Source: a virus. From it: 27,283 nucleotides of DNA. Where the stretch lies: the IMG/VR virus record IMGVR_UViG_3300050821_002311, positions 1 through 27,283 of that record; one strand, 5' to 3'. Below, piece after piece: positions 5,915-14,039 of this stretch. Below the pieces are notes generated by a model that saw only the letters and a program-made list of their open reading frames with translations, was not told where the DNA came from and ran no database searches. Made by a program: the position numbers and the translations under genes. Numbering within the stretch: position 1 is the stretch's first letter; every line of letters starts with the position of its first letter.

Positions 5915-6159
5915 AGGAAAAATGCTGCAAGACGTGCATTCATTCGCGTTGGCCCTTAACGGAGACAGGGCGAATCTCGCGATTGAGTACCGCACGCTGC
6001 GAGGCACCAATCCCAGATGCTCCTGTACTTCCCGATTCAGTGACGAAAGCCTATGGATACAATCCGAAGCCGTGGAACAAATCGAGAATGGAGCAAGAGG
6101 ACGGCGTTGATTGTCCGTGCTACGAAGTGAATAACGGCAAGCCGATTCCGATTAAATAG
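5911..6159 (+). CDS. hypothetical Cys-containing protein, 82 aa
   Basis: I place the start at ATG 5911, which overlaps the preceding stop; an earlier in-frame ATG at 5848 lies deep in the upstream gene. The product begins MKEKCCKTCIHSRW and has further Cys at 30, 68 and 70 (DCPCYEV). The CxxC-start, single-C middle and CPCYE end resemble small phage zinc proteins (CxxCxH…C…C). Function unknown. Confidence 0.6.
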   Translation: MKEKCCKTCIHSRWPLTETGRISRLSTARCEAPIPDAPVLPDSVTKAYGYNPKPWNKSRMEQEDGVDCPCYEVNNGKPIPIK

Positions 6160-6172
6160 CAGAGAGGGAGTG

Positions 6173-6226
6173 ATGGATTACGCGACGTTTTTGCACAAGA
6201 AATCGCAGATAGGATTAGCGGCATGA
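6173..6226 (+). CDS. 17-aa mini-ORF, possible helicase N-terminal remnant or leader
   Basis: ATG 6173 follows a GAGAGGGAG ribosome site (about 6161-6169), the best such site near the methyltransferase gene. It encodes MDYATFLHKKSQIGLAA and stops at 6224-6226, overlapping the methyltransferase ATG. Its product resembles the first residues of a common phage DEAD-box-type helicase (a YxxFLxxKSQ opening, from memory). It may be a leftover that now supplies the ribosome for the methyltransferase. Confidence 0.4.
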   Translation: MDYATFLHKKSQIGLAA

Positions 6227-6927
6227 AACAGTATTACGAGCACGACGGATGCACGATATATCACGGCGATTGCCGGGAAGTGCTGCCGACGCTCGAGCAA
6301 ATTTCGGCGGTTGTCACCGATCCTCCTTACCAACTAGCCAACGGCCGCAAGGCGAACACAATGGGAAAGACCGCCAATCGGAGCGGTTCTGGCAATCTCC
6401 TCAAGGGCACGTATCTGCAGAATCGCGACTATGGCGCAATGGTTGGTGGAGATGAGCCTTTCGAGCCGTCCATGTTTCTTGGATTCCGTGAAGTCATATT
6501 GTGGGGAGCTATTCACTATGCCACCGAATTGCCAAACGCTACCAAATGGTTGGTGTGGGACAAACGGGAAGGTGTCGAAATAGATGATAACGCTGACTGC
6601 GAAATGGCGTGGACGAACCTAAAAGGCCCGGCGCGTATTTTTAGAAATCTCTGGAAGGGTGTCTACCGCAAGGGGGAAGAGAATATTTCCGTGGCAGGGG
6701 CAAAACTGCATCCTTTTCAAAAGCCCGTTGAATTGATGCGCTGGTGTATTTGCAAATTGAAATACGACGGAATTGTTCTTGACCCCTTCATGGGCAGCGG
6801 CACCACGCTCCGCGCCGCGAAAGACCTTGGCCGTCGCGCCATCGGCATCGAGATCGAGGAGCGTTATTGCGAGATAGCAGCGAAACGGCTTGCTCAAGGG
6901 GTGTTCGCGTTCGATGATAAAATGTAA
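6223..6927 (+). CDS. beta-class DNA methyltransferase, probably N6-adenine
   Basis: A 234-aa SAM-dependent methyltransferase. The catalytic motif DPPY is at residues 33-36 and the SAM-binding motif LDPFMGSGTT at 186-195; this order, with the target-recognition part between, defines the beta class. DPPY favours adenine N6, though cytosine N4 cannot be excluded. AGAKLHPFQKPVELMRW (about 158-174) is the usual segment before motif I. No restriction partner is adjacent, so protection of phage DNA from host restriction is the likely role. Its start appears dependent on translation of the mini-ORF before it. Confidence 0.88.
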   Translation: MKQYYEHDGCTIYHGDCREVLPTLEQISAVVTDPPYQLANGRKANTMGKTANRSGSGNLLKGTYLQNRDYGAMVGGDEPFEPSMFLGFREVILWGAIHYATELPNATKWLVWDKREGVEIDDNADCEMAWTNLKGPARIFRNLWKGVYRKGEENISVAGAKLHPFQKPVELMRWCICKLKYDGIVLDPFMGSGTTLRAAKDLGRRAIGIEIEERYCEIAAKRLAQGVFAFDDKM

Positions 6928-6988
6928 GGCAGAGCTTGAGATAGCGAAGCAATTAGGTCTGCCGGTGGAGTATATGGAGCCGATATGA
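6914..6988 (+). CDS. 24-aa mini-ORF overlapping the methyltransferase end
   Basis: ATG 6914 lies in the last codons of the methyltransferase gene; the frame reads MIKCKAELEIAKQLGLPVEY and ends at 6986-6988, overlapping the next ATG (6985). The coupling pattern and the helical, natural-looking sequence make translation possible, but at this length chance is also likely. Function unknown. Confidence 0.3.
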   Translation: MIKCKAELEIAKQLGLPVEYMEPI

Positions 6989-7050
6989 AAGCTCACCTCG
7001 GAGCCGAGATTTCCGACGCTCCCCTTTACACGAAAGCCAAAGGGGAGTAA
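6985..7050 (+). CDS. 21-aa mini-ORF
   Basis: Reads MKAHLGAEISDAPLYTKAKGE and ends with TAA 7048-7050. It overlaps the stop of the previous mini-ORF, and its last codons form the hairpin at 7019-7047. It may be a genuine micropeptide, a gene remnant or chance. Confidence 0.25.
   Translation: MKAHLGAEISDAPLYTKAKGE
7019..7047 (+). terminator. perfect 9-base stem hairpin before the packaging module
   Basis: CTCCCCTTT (7019-7027) pairs with AAAGGGGAG (7039-7047) around an 11-base loop. No run of T follows, so intrinsic termination would be weak. It may instead bound the early block from the terminase genes or affect message stability. Confidence 0.4.
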
Positions 7051-7075
7051 AGTTTAGGGCGTGGAAAGATAAAAA

Positions 7076-8026
7076 ATGACTGAAATCACATTCATATCAC
7101 TCGGTCCAGACGATTACGACCGTGCCAAAAAAGTCCTAAATCTAGCCAAGCATCCAGGTTTTGTCGGTCGCGCAGGTTTTGTCGGTCGCGAGCAATACTA
7201 TCGCTGCGCGACGCACGGGACATGCACAATTGCAGTCGTTGACGGCAAAGATGTCGGCGTGGCACTTATAGCCAAAGAAAAACTCCAAGCACTTAGCGTC
7301 ATTATCAAGGCTCAGGGCATGGGTATCGGTGCCGCTTTGGTGGACCGAATGAAGCCGCGTTGGGTGAATTGTATCGGTGAGCGTGTCGCGTGGTTCGAGA
7401 AACGCGGTTATAAAACCGTGGGCGAGCCAAGAGTATCCCACAATGGAAAACACGCACAATTTCTTTTGGAGCGTCTGTCGGGAGATCAAATTGCTGCCCC
7501 AATAATTCCACAGGATATGGTGCTCGAAACATCCGTTAAGACAAACATGGAGCCGAGCGTAAACGGCAGACATAAACCAACAGTCGAGGAGTATACGAAA
7601 CGCGTGGAATACGCCGCCAAACTTATTGCCGTCAAAAGACTTAGCCATGCGCAGGTGAAACGAATTTTATGCAAAAAGTTCAGCGTTCACTTTAATTCCG
7701 CACTCAGATATATAGTGAATGCTAAAAAACTTCTTTTGACGCGAACTGGTAAGCCAAAACAAGATCACCTCGCTAACGCAATAGCCTTCTACGAATCAAT
7801 CGTCGGCAACAAAGAAGCGACGCTTGACGAGAGGATGAAGGCTCAGGGCCATCTTGACGACATATTCCAGCTTGTGCCCAAGCCAGAGAAAAACCTTGCT
7901 GGAATCGGTACGATGAACATAACGTTCGTTGAGCATCGCATCGAGAATCAAGAGCAGCTCAATGCCTTTAAGCAGCAAATTGGCAGTTCCACTCTACCCG
8001 AAGCAACTTGCCTTCCGTCGCAGTAA
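7076..8026 (+). CDS. GNAT acetyltransferase fused to terminase small-subunit-like domain
   Basis: A 316-aa protein in two halves. Residues about 3-132 have GNAT features: the acetyl-CoA loop QGMGIGAALV (80-89) and the following AWFEKRGYKTVGE (105-117). Residues about 165-270 are helical, with a helix-turn-helix-like part (LSHAQVKRILCKKFSV … ALRYIVNAKKLL) and a closing AIAFYESIVGN … LDERMKAQGHLDDIF, the layout of small terminase subunits in similar phages. The position directly before TerL, with a 65-base overlap, supports a DNA-recognition role in packaging. The acetylation target is unknown. A six-residue tandem repeat lies at 27-38. Confidence 0.65.
   Translation: MTEITFISLGPDDYDRAKKVLNLAKHPGFVGRAGFVGREQYYRCATHGTCTIAVVDGKDVGVALIAKEKLQALSVIIKAQGMGIGAALVDRMKPRWVNCIGERVAWFEKRGYKTVGEPRVSHNGKHAQFLLERLSGDQIAAPIIPQDMVLETSVKTNMEPSVNGRHKPTVEEYTKRVEYAAKLIAVKRLSHAQVKRILCKKFSVHFNSALRYIVNAKKLLLTRTGKPKQDHLANAIAFYESIVGNKEATLDERMKAQGHLDDIFQLVPKPEKNLAGIGTMNITFVEHRIENQEQLNAFKQQIGSSTLPEATCLPSQ
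7155..7190 (+). repeat. 18-base exact tandem duplication
   Basis: CAGGTTTTGTCGGTCGCG occurs twice in a row (7155-7172 and 7173-7190), repeating GFVGR in the GNAT domain. The two copies are identical, so the duplication is recent. It keeps the frame. Confidence 0.9.
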
Positions 8027-9251
8027 CGCACTTTATCGGGCTTTCGGGGCAGGCATTTCGTCAGGCAAGTCGTGGATCGGTGCTTATGACATGATTTGCC
8101 GCTCCAAACCAGGACGGCTTTACATGGTTGTGGGTCCGACATATGACCAGATGGCCTCATCTTCCTTGCGGTCGTTCATCAAGGTATCCGATGATCTTGG
8201 CGTGAGGGAATGGCTCAAGATGACGCCTACGCCTTCCATGGGATTGAAGAACAAGGCGGAGATACTTTTCCGATCAGCCGACAAGCCAGACAGCTTACGC
8301 GGGCCGAATCTCTCAGGCATATGGATGGACGAGGCAAGCCTGATGGACGAGGAAGTGTTTACGGTCCTCATCGGTCGTTTGCGTGAAGGTGGCGAGCAAG
8401 GCTGGCTCACGGCGACATTCACGCCGAAAGGGAAGGCCCACTGGACGTACACGCGATTCGGAACGAAGCAACCCGATACAGAGCTATTCCATGCACGCAC
8501 GGCGGAGAACATTTTCAACCCGCAAAACTTCGCGGACACACTGGCTAAGCAGTATACGGCTTTCGACAGGGCACAGGAGTTAGAGGGACTTTTCCTTGAT
8601 ATTGGTGGCTCGCACTTCAACCCTTACGGCTGGCCTCTGTATGAATTTCGTGGGGACGCCTGGGCGGTCGGTGATTACGCGAAAGGGCAGCGAAAGATTT
8701 ACCTCAACTCGGAATTGACAATCTTGATGGGCGTGGATGTAGCGACGAGCGAGAAAAACACTTCCGACTTCACGGCATTTGTGGTGGGTGCCTTGACAAG
8801 AGACAAGGAAATGCTGATATTAGACGTGTTTAACAAGCAAATAAACATTGCCGAAGTTCCGAGAAACCTGGCGTCGTTTTGTGACAAGTGGAAACCGCAT
8901 GTCGTGGGTATCGATGATGACAACATCGCTAAAGCTACGATGCCGTATTTCATGCAGCAACGAGCCATCCCGCCGATGCGGATGATGCGGATGATGGGCA
9001 GAACGAAGGTAGTCCGCAATAAGCCTGCGATGATCTGGGGAGAGAACGGGCGGATTTACCTCTCGGAAAAAGCGTCATGGTATGCGGACTTTTGCAATCA
9101 GCTATCGGCCTTTACAGGCATTCAAGCCGAGAAGGACGATATGGCCGATGGATTAGGACTCGTGGCGAGGCTGGCGAACGAACTGGTGCCGTCCGCTCGC
9201 GTTTCTCAGGAGCCGATGGTTTTAGTCGGAGCGAGGGACATTGGGATATAA
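7962..9251 (+). CDS. terL: large terminase subunit
   Basis: The packaging motor ATPase and nuclease. With the start at ATG 7962 it is 429 aa. Walker A is GAGISSGKS (29-37) and Walker B IWMDEA (120-125), followed by coupling-motif-like TATFTPKG (150-157). The RNase H-like nuclease shows GVDVAT (acidic D259), VGIDDDN, and DDMADGL near the C-terminus. A TTG at 7929 would add 11 residues but lies deeper in the previous gene. The ribosome site is weak, so coupling to the small-subunit gene is likely. A 9-base tandem repeat (8977-8994) encodes MRMMRMM. Confidence 0.93.
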   Translation: MPLSSKLAVPLYPKQLAFRRSNALYRAFGAGISSGKSWIGAYDMICRSKPGRLYMVVGPTYDQMASSSLRSFIKVSDDLGVREWLKMTPTPSMGLKNKAEILFRSADKPDSLRGPNLSGIWMDEASLMDEEVFTVLIGRLREGGEQGWLTATFTPKGKAHWTYTRFGTKQPDTELFHARTAENIFNPQNFADTLAKQYTAFDRAQELEGLFLDIGGSHFNPYGWPLYEFRGDAWAVGDYAKGQRKIYLNSELTILMGVDVATSEKNTSDFTAFVVGALTRDKEMLILDVFNKQINIAEVPRNLASFCDKWKPHVVGIDDDNIAKATMPYFMQQRAIPPMRMMRMMGRTKVVRNKPAMIWGENGRIYLSEKASWYADFCNQLSAFTGIQAEKDDMADGLGLVARLANELVPSARVSQEPMVLVGARDIGI

Positions 9252-9352
9252 GCCTCTCGGCCTCATCGGTTGATAAGGTAGGGTGGTTCAGAAGGTGAAT
9301 CAAGGCTGCGTCCATACTTGAATGATAGCAGAGAGCGGGCGGAGGTTCGCAA

Positions 9353-9697
9353 GTGGAACCAAAAGACGTATTCATTACCGTGAAGTTCGTCGATGTTCCT
9401 AAGGATAGTTTTTGGACATTGAAGGCTGTGAATGGGAATTCTGAATTGCCATTACGCATCCCTGAAATGGTCCTCACGCATTGTGCTACCAAAGCTCTGA
9501 ATGGATTCGACACGCATCTTCACGGAAAGTTGTTATCCATCAAGGATGATGTAGGCCGCATTGAGTTCTGGGCAAAGCTGGAATTTTCAGACAAGTATGC
9601 TGGATTCTACATCGACATTCCGATGGAGTTCGTCCGCGAGCTGATTCCGGCGAACATCGAAGATAATCAGCTCGTGACATTAAACGAGCCGCGATAA
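9353..9697 (+). CDS. hypothetical protein, 114 aa
   Basis: GTG 9353 is chosen because GGAGG lies 7 bases upstream. The sequence (VEPKDVFITVKFVDVPKDSF … FYIDIPMEFVRELIP) is alternating hydrophobic and probably all beta. It sits where lambda-like phages have a small head-tail joining protein followed by the portal, but it does not resemble gpW and is far too small for a portal. Not recognised. Confidence 0.55.
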   Translation: MEPKDVFITVKFVDVPKDSFWTLKAVNGNSELPLRIPEMVLTHCATKALNGFDTHLHGKLLSIKDDVGRIEFWAKLEFSDKYAGFYIDIPMEFVRELIPANIEDNQLVTLNEPR

Positions 9698-9711
9698 CGC
9701 TCCACGTTATC
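9693..9711 (+). terminator. hairpin over the stop codon of the 9353 gene
   Basis: GATAACG (9693-9699) and CGTTATC (9705-9711) form a 7-base stem with a 5-base loop, and the TAA stop is in the left arm. No T tract follows. It could protect the 3' end or act as a weak terminator. Confidence 0.35.
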
Positions 9712-9729
9712 CGGCTCAGTGGCCACACC

Positions 9730-9766
9730 GATCTGTAAGGAGATCAGCATGACAACCAAATTGTAA
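9730..9766 (+). promoter_or_regulatory. five-codon leader ORF with its own ribosome site
   Basis: TAAGGAGA, the best Shine-Dalgarno nearby, lies in the loop of a small stem GATCT/AGATC (9730-9745). It serves ATG 9749, which reads only MTTKL before TAA at 9764-9766. The real gene starts five bases later at 9772 with no ribosome site of its own. Translation of the 9772 gene therefore probably depends on reinitiation after the mini-ORF. Confidence 0.45.
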
Positions 9767-9771
9767 ACCTT

Positions 9772-10164
9772 ATGGCTACAGCGACAATAGAGCCAAATCT
9801 AGAGCGGCCAATCGGTAAGACACAACTTCCCTTTCGCTTTAGACGCGACGAGGCGTCAAACGACATTTTGGCCGAGTGCGACATTATCTACCCGGACGGC
9901 CAGCACGCCCCGCAATTCTTTCCTCCCTTCGATGAGACATCCAAATCAGCTTGCGAAAACTCACTTGCAATAGCGGCACGCGCGGCGTGGAAGTTGGCTA
10001 GGATGTTTTGGAATCTCGAAGCGGGCGTGGATGCGACGATCAAGGAAAGGGACCAGCTCCGGGACGAGTTGACGGCCCTGCGTTTGTCCTCGGAGAATGC
10101 TTTGAAGTTAGAGCGGCAACGGGTGGAGGAATTGAAGAACCGGCTTGAGAGGATGAAGAAATGA
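9772..10164 (+). CDS. hypothetical protein with C-terminal coiled coil, 130 aa
   Basis: Residues 1-80 look globular (PFRFRRDEASNDILAECDIIY near 20-40). From about 88 to 130 there is a clear heptad pattern rich in Glu, Arg and Leu (ERDQLRDELTALRL … LERQRVEELKNRLERM), a coiled coil that probably oligomerises. The start lacks a ribosome site (see the leader ORF). The stop overlaps the next ATG. The virion or non-virion role is unknown. Confidence 0.6.
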   Translation: MATATIEPNLERPIGKTQLPFRFRRDEASNDILAECDIIYPDGQHAPQFFPPFDETSKSACENSLAIAARAAWKLARMFWNLEAGVDATIKERDQLRDELTALRLSSENALKLERQRVEELKNRLERMKK

Positions 10165-10511
10165 AATTCCAGGTCAATCAACGCGTGGTCTACAAGGAAG
10201 AGGGCCACTGGCTTGACGGCAGGAAGGGCACAATCGCAGCGGTGGGCATCCACGCGGGCGAAGGTGTTATGCGAAGCCTCGTAGACTTCGGTGGCGTCAA
10301 ATGCGTTCTGGAAGATGCAAGGATGGAGTTATTGCCGGAAGAACTGCCGCCGCCAGCCCCAGAAGTTGATACGACGCTTGGCATGGTTAATCTCTGGCCT
10401 GGGTGCCGCATGGATGTATGGGCAGGAGCGGAGCCGCAAGCGGACGTGCCGGTTACTGCCGATACAACGCGATGGAATGAAGAAAAGAATGAGTGGGAGA
10501 ACGTGTCATGA
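10161..10511 (+). CDS. hypothetical protein with SH3/KOW-like N-terminus, 116 aa
   Basis: Residues 1-60 (FQVNQRVVYKEEGHWLDGRK, then KGTIAAVG, then SLVDFGGVKCVL) have the strand-turn pattern of KOW/SH3-like barrels. A Pro-rich linker (EELPPPAPEV, about 60-69) leads to an acidic, Trp-containing tail. ATGA overlaps occur at both ends, with the coiled-coil gene before and the 419-aa structural gene after. A role in virion assembly is suggested only by place. Confidence 0.55.
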   Translation: MKFQVNQRVVYKEEGHWLDGRKGTIAAVGIHAGEGVMRSLVDFGGVKCVLEDARMELLPEELPPPAPEVDTTLGMVNLWPGCRMDVWAGAEPQADVPVTADTTRWNEEKNEWENVS

Positions 10512-11767
10512 CGGCTACTAATACGTTTTGGGTGGGCAATCAAAAAAAGGTAGCTCAAGTGGTGACGGGCACGCTCACCGGCACGCCGGCATCTACAAAC
10601 ACGGCAGTTATCACGATAAACAACAAAAGCATCACGTACACTTTCGTTACGGCGGACACAACGACCACGATGATTGCCGGTCTTCTGGCGTTGCTCAAGG
10701 CGAGCACCATCCCAGAATTCAATGAAATCACCTGGACAGCTTCGGCGAATGTCTTGACCGCTACGGCCAAGATTGCGGGCACGCCGTTTTACTCGTCCTC
10801 TTGGAGCGGAGGTCTTTCGCTTTCATCTTCCGGCCTGACCTTCACTCTTGCCCAGACGCAGGCAAATGTAAGTTGTTCGGATGCGGCAGACGCAGCAAAC
10901 TGGAATCGTGGAGGGTCATACGCGATCCCGACAAACGGCGATCCCGTCATCTTCCAGAATTGCACCGTGCCGGTCCTGTGGAATCTACAGGCACTATCAG
11001 CCGTGCAAGCCGCGAGCGTGCAGCGTTATCAAACGCAGACAGGACAAATCGGCTTGCCGTATCTGAACGCACTCGGATACATCGAATATCGACCAACGTA
11101 TTTCCAGATAACCGCTTCGGGAACGCTTCCGGTGACGCTTGGCCTCGGTAGTGGATCAGGGCCGCCGCTTGAGAAATACAACTTTGGCTCAACGAGCGTG
11201 ACGCTGGTAGTTCTCGCTTCTGGAACGGGTGGAGCGGAAACGCCTGGTGTGAAGTTTCTTTCAAGCGGCACGAATACGGCGAAGATCGTCGGTACGGCTG
11301 TAGGGATGGCTAACCTACCTTCCGAGACTTCATCGCTTTCATCGGCCTCGGTAGAGAATGGGGGAAGTCTTGCCCTTGGTGTTGGAGTGGTCGTAGGCGG
11401 CACGATAACCGTCTCGCAAGGCTCTCTCTCGCAGTTTTGCACGTCAACGATTGTCGCCTCGAACAATTCGACCGTGACGCTTTACGGGCAGGCTCTCACA
11501 TATGCGGCGATCACGGCCACGCTGAATACGCGGGTGACGATGTACGGGGGAGGGACGATAACAGCGGGGACGTTGGCGACAAATTCAATTCTGGATAAAA
11601 GCCAGAATAATCAGGCGTTGACGATCACGAATTTCACGATGGATGGAACCTGTCAGGTTATTGACTCGTATTCGGTGATTACTTGGAGCAATCCGATAAC
11701 GGTGACTGGTAACGTAAACTCTGGTCCGCTGCAATTCCTCGGAAGCAGGACCGTACAGATAGCGTAA
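10508..11767 (+). CDS. beta-rich virion protein, probable beta-helix adhesin
   Basis: ATG 10508 overlaps the preceding stop and is preferred to ATG 10493. The 419-aa protein is Thr/Ser/Gly/Ala-rich with almost no charge clusters. Residues 1-120 form a repeating beta module (VAQVVTGTLTG … ITINNKSITYTF … ALLKASTIPEFNEITW). It continues with ANWNRGGSYAIPTNGDPVIF, then a long run of short strands typical of right-handed beta helices (about 200-419). Such proteins are usually tail fibres, spikes or capsid fibres that bind the host. It is the first of three adhesin-like genes between terminase and capsid genes. Confidence 0.6.
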   Translation: MTATNTFWVGNQKKVAQVVTGTLTGTPASTNTAVITINNKSITYTFVTADTTTTMIAGLLALLKASTIPEFNEITWTASANVLTATAKIAGTPFYSSSWSGGLSLSSSGLTFTLAQTQANVSCSDAADAANWNRGGSYAIPTNGDPVIFQNCTVPVLWNLQALSAVQAASVQRYQTQTGQIGLPYLNALGYIEYRPTYFQITASGTLPVTLGLGSGSGPPLEKYNFGSTSVTLVVLASGTGGAETPGVKFLSSGTNTAKIVGTAVGMANLPSETSSLSSASVENGGSLALGVGVVVGGTITVSQGSLSQFCTSTIVASNNSTVTLYGQALTYAAITATLNTRVTMYGGGTITAGTLATNSILDKSQNNQALTITNFTMDGTCQVIDSYSVITWSNPITVTGNVNSGPLQFLGSRTVQIA

Positions 11768-11776
11768 AGGTGACTC

Positions 11777-12241
11777 ATGGACTTCCTTGAAGCAGATTTC
11801 GATAAAGAGTGGGCCGGCCTTGAATCTTCCATGCTCGCTACGATGGAGGACGGCTCACGCAAGACACTAACCGAAGCCCGCTTGTCCCTTGCGGCTCATA
11901 TCAAGGCGATCCAGCAAAGCATCAAAGACACAAGCAACGCGGGCTTGCAAAGCGTCATGCTGGCCCTAGAAGGTGTCCGCGAAGTGTCGCAAGGAGAGTT
12001 AGGCGAATTGCGTGCCGAGTTTACATCCTTACGTGAATCGGTCGAATCTCTCAAAGAGACGATGCAACAAACGATGGCCCAGAATCAAGCGATACTCGCG
12101 ATGATGGGGCAGCGAGCGACGGATCGGCAAGAGATAATCGTCAAACTTCCGGAACCGCAAGAGCAGAAGCGAACGACAACGACGCGGCATATTCGCAAGG
12201 TTCCGGACGGCTGGGAAGCAACGGAGACGCAGAGTGCCTAA
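11777..12241 (+). CDS. coiled-coil protein, 154 aa
   Basis: Residues about 1-105 are continuous helix with heptads (LTEARLSLAAHIKAIQQSI … ELRAEFTSLRESVESLKETM). The C-terminus is basic and Thr/Arg-rich and ends KVPDGWEATETQSA. A trimeric or dimeric rod is likely. Lying between two adhesin-like genes, it may be a fibre shaft, connector or chaperone. AAAGGTGA gives a good ribosome site. Confidence 0.6.
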   Translation: MDFLEADFDKEWAGLESSMLATMEDGSRKTLTEARLSLAAHIKAIQQSIKDTSNAGLQSVMLALEGVREVSQGELGELRAEFTSLRESVESLKETMQQTMAQNQAILAMMGQRATDRQEIIVKLPEPQEQKRTTTTRHIRKVPDGWEATETQSA

Positions 12242-14039
12242 TACGTGTCTATTCGGCAACGAAACGGGTGATCTAAGCGAGTGCGTGTCCACGACAGGTA
12301 ACGTTAGCTCGCAAAGTGCTATCACGCGCGGGCCATGGTCAACGTATGCCCTGCAGTGCAATCCGACCGCGACGGGCGTTGGATCGGCCAAACTAGGGGG
12401 GCGGGCGACGAATGGGACTGTCTCGACATTCGCTTCCGCTGGCAATCCAACATTCGTTCGAGTTTACCTCTATATCGGTACTCTGCCGGCTTCGGCCAGT
12501 GAAGAATTTTTGACGATTCTCACCACCGGATCAGGTACATCGTTCACGCTACGCGTTACCAGTGCTGGCAACATTGCCTCCTACATAAACGGCACCACTC
12601 TGTTAGCAACTGGAACGGCAGTACTTGCTACGGGAACGTGGTACAGAATCGAAGGCAAGTTTGGGAGCGGAGCTGGGGCGGTTTGTGAATGGAAGGTAGC
12701 TACCGCTGGTATTACCGCCGCATCGGATGGCCCATCAGTGGTAGACGGCTCGACTACGGCAACAGCCTCATCGACGGCCATCGGTTTTATAGTTGTCGGA
12801 AAAAACGTTGATCGCAATGGCAACAGCGTCAACTTCATTTTCGATGATCTTATAGTTTCAACGACTGCTTATCCAGGTGCCGGTCAGCATAAATGCTTGC
12901 TACCGAATGCGGCGGGCAATTATCAAACGTGGGTTATTGGAGCTGGCAGCGGCAGTAATTATCAAGTGGTCAATGGCCGTCCTCCAGTGGGAGATACGAG
13001 CTATTTAGATTCGACGACGATAGGCAACGCCGAAACGGAAGGCATGACGGATAGCGGGACGGCTGGAATAACTGGAATCGTTAATAGTGTCATGGCCATC
13101 GCAACGGTGCGAAGGTCTGGCGCATCAGCCGGCAGTGCCAAGGTGCGTTTTCGGAGCGGAACGACAGATACGGATGCGTTAGCCTACGCAGTTACGGCGA
13201 CTTATATCCTGATCGGCAGAATCTTCGACGTTGACCCAAACACGTCTGCTTCCTGGATTGTGGGCAGCATTGACAGCGTCGAAGCGGGGATGGTGCAAGA
13301 ATCCTCGACTGTGACTACACGGATGACGTTTACGGCGGTGTTTGTCGATTACACGCCCGGTATTTCTTTCGACGCGGCGAGCAATAGTGGATATCAATCG
13401 CCGTCTAGTTCCTACAGTTGGAATCACACTTGCACCGGGACAAATTTATTTCTGGCCGTTGACGTGGAAGTCTTGTCCGTTCCAGGAACTACCGTCTCGT
13501 CGATCACATACAACGGAGTCAACCTCACTTTAATTGGAACTAAATCAAGCGTTTCCGGTGCGGCTCATGTGGAGTGCTGGGGCTTGGTAGCTCCGGCAAC
13601 AGGGACGCATTCTATAGCGGTAACGCTTTCGGCTTCTGTTGCCAGTGCCGGAACGGCTTCCTCATATCAGAGCGTTAATCAGACATCTCCTACGGAAGCG
13701 TTTAACGGCAATCAAGCGACAAACGTTGGAGCGGCTGATGCGACAGTGACGATTACGAGTGCGTCAAATAATTGTTGGATACATGCGTGCGTCGCTACGG
13801 ATGCCACGGCCATCACAGCGAATCAAACGACAAGGAATAACGTAACTGGTACGCTTGGATCAGGGGCCAATGAAGATACTGCCGGACCGCTGACGCCTGC
13901 CGGAGCACAAGTTATGAGTTATACTGGCATCGGGGCGTTGAAAACGTGGGTCATTGCTGGGTATGCGATCAGGCCAGTCAGTGATGCAGCGTTAAGTAAA
14001 AATATTCCCATGGGTTTATTTGGATCAAAGGCAATTTAA
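12234..14039 (+). CDS. 601-aa virion adhesin with LamG-like N-terminal domain
   Basis: GTG 12234 overlaps the preceding stop. Three modules are seen. Residues ~30-215 look like a LamG/concanavalin-type jelly roll (FVRVYLYIGTLP, then TGTWYRIEGKFGSG, then FIFDDLIVS), often carbohydrate-binding. Residues ~220-375 are a second beta domain (NYQTWVIGAGSGSNY … ASWIVGSIDSVEAGM). Residues ~378-595 are an Ig-like surface domain (VSSITYNGVNLTLIGTKSSV … TGTHSIAVTL … WVIAGYAIRP). It has no signal peptide and is probably a virion fibre that contacts host glycan. It ends in TAATG, sharing a base with the next start. Confidence 0.65.
   Translation: MPNTCLFGNETGDLSECVSTTGNVSSQSAITRGPWSTYALQCNPTATGVGSAKLGGRATNGTVSTFASAGNPTFVRVYLYIGTLPASASEEFLTILTTGSGTSFTLRVTSAGNIASYINGTTLLATGTAVLATGTWYRIEGKFGSGAGAVCEWKVATAGITAASDGPSVVDGSTTATASSTAIGFIVVGKNVDRNGNSVNFIFDDLIVSTTAYPGAGQHKCLLPNAAGNYQTWVIGAGSGSNYQVVNGRPPVGDTSYLDSTTIGNAETEGMTDSGTAGITGIVNSVMAIATVRRSGASAGSAKVRFRSGTTDTDALAYAVTATYILIGRIFDVDPNTSASWIVGSIDSVEAGMVQESSTVTTRMTFTAVFVDYTPGISFDAASNSGYQSPSSSYSWNHTCTGTNLFLAVDVEVLSVPGTTVSSITYNGVNLTLIGTKSSVSGAAHVECWGLVAPATGTHSIAVTLSASVASAGTASSYQSVNQTSPTEAFNGNQATNVGAADATVTITSASNNCWIHACVATDATAITANQTTRNNVTGTLGSGANEDTAGPLTPAGAQVMSYTGIGALKTWVIAGYAIRPVSDAALSKNIPMGLFGSKAI

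Noticed and set aside
6160-7050. restriction-modification system around the methyltransferase
   Set aside because: No restriction endonuclease gene is adjacent; the nuclease at 30-413 is 6 kb away and looks resolvase-like.
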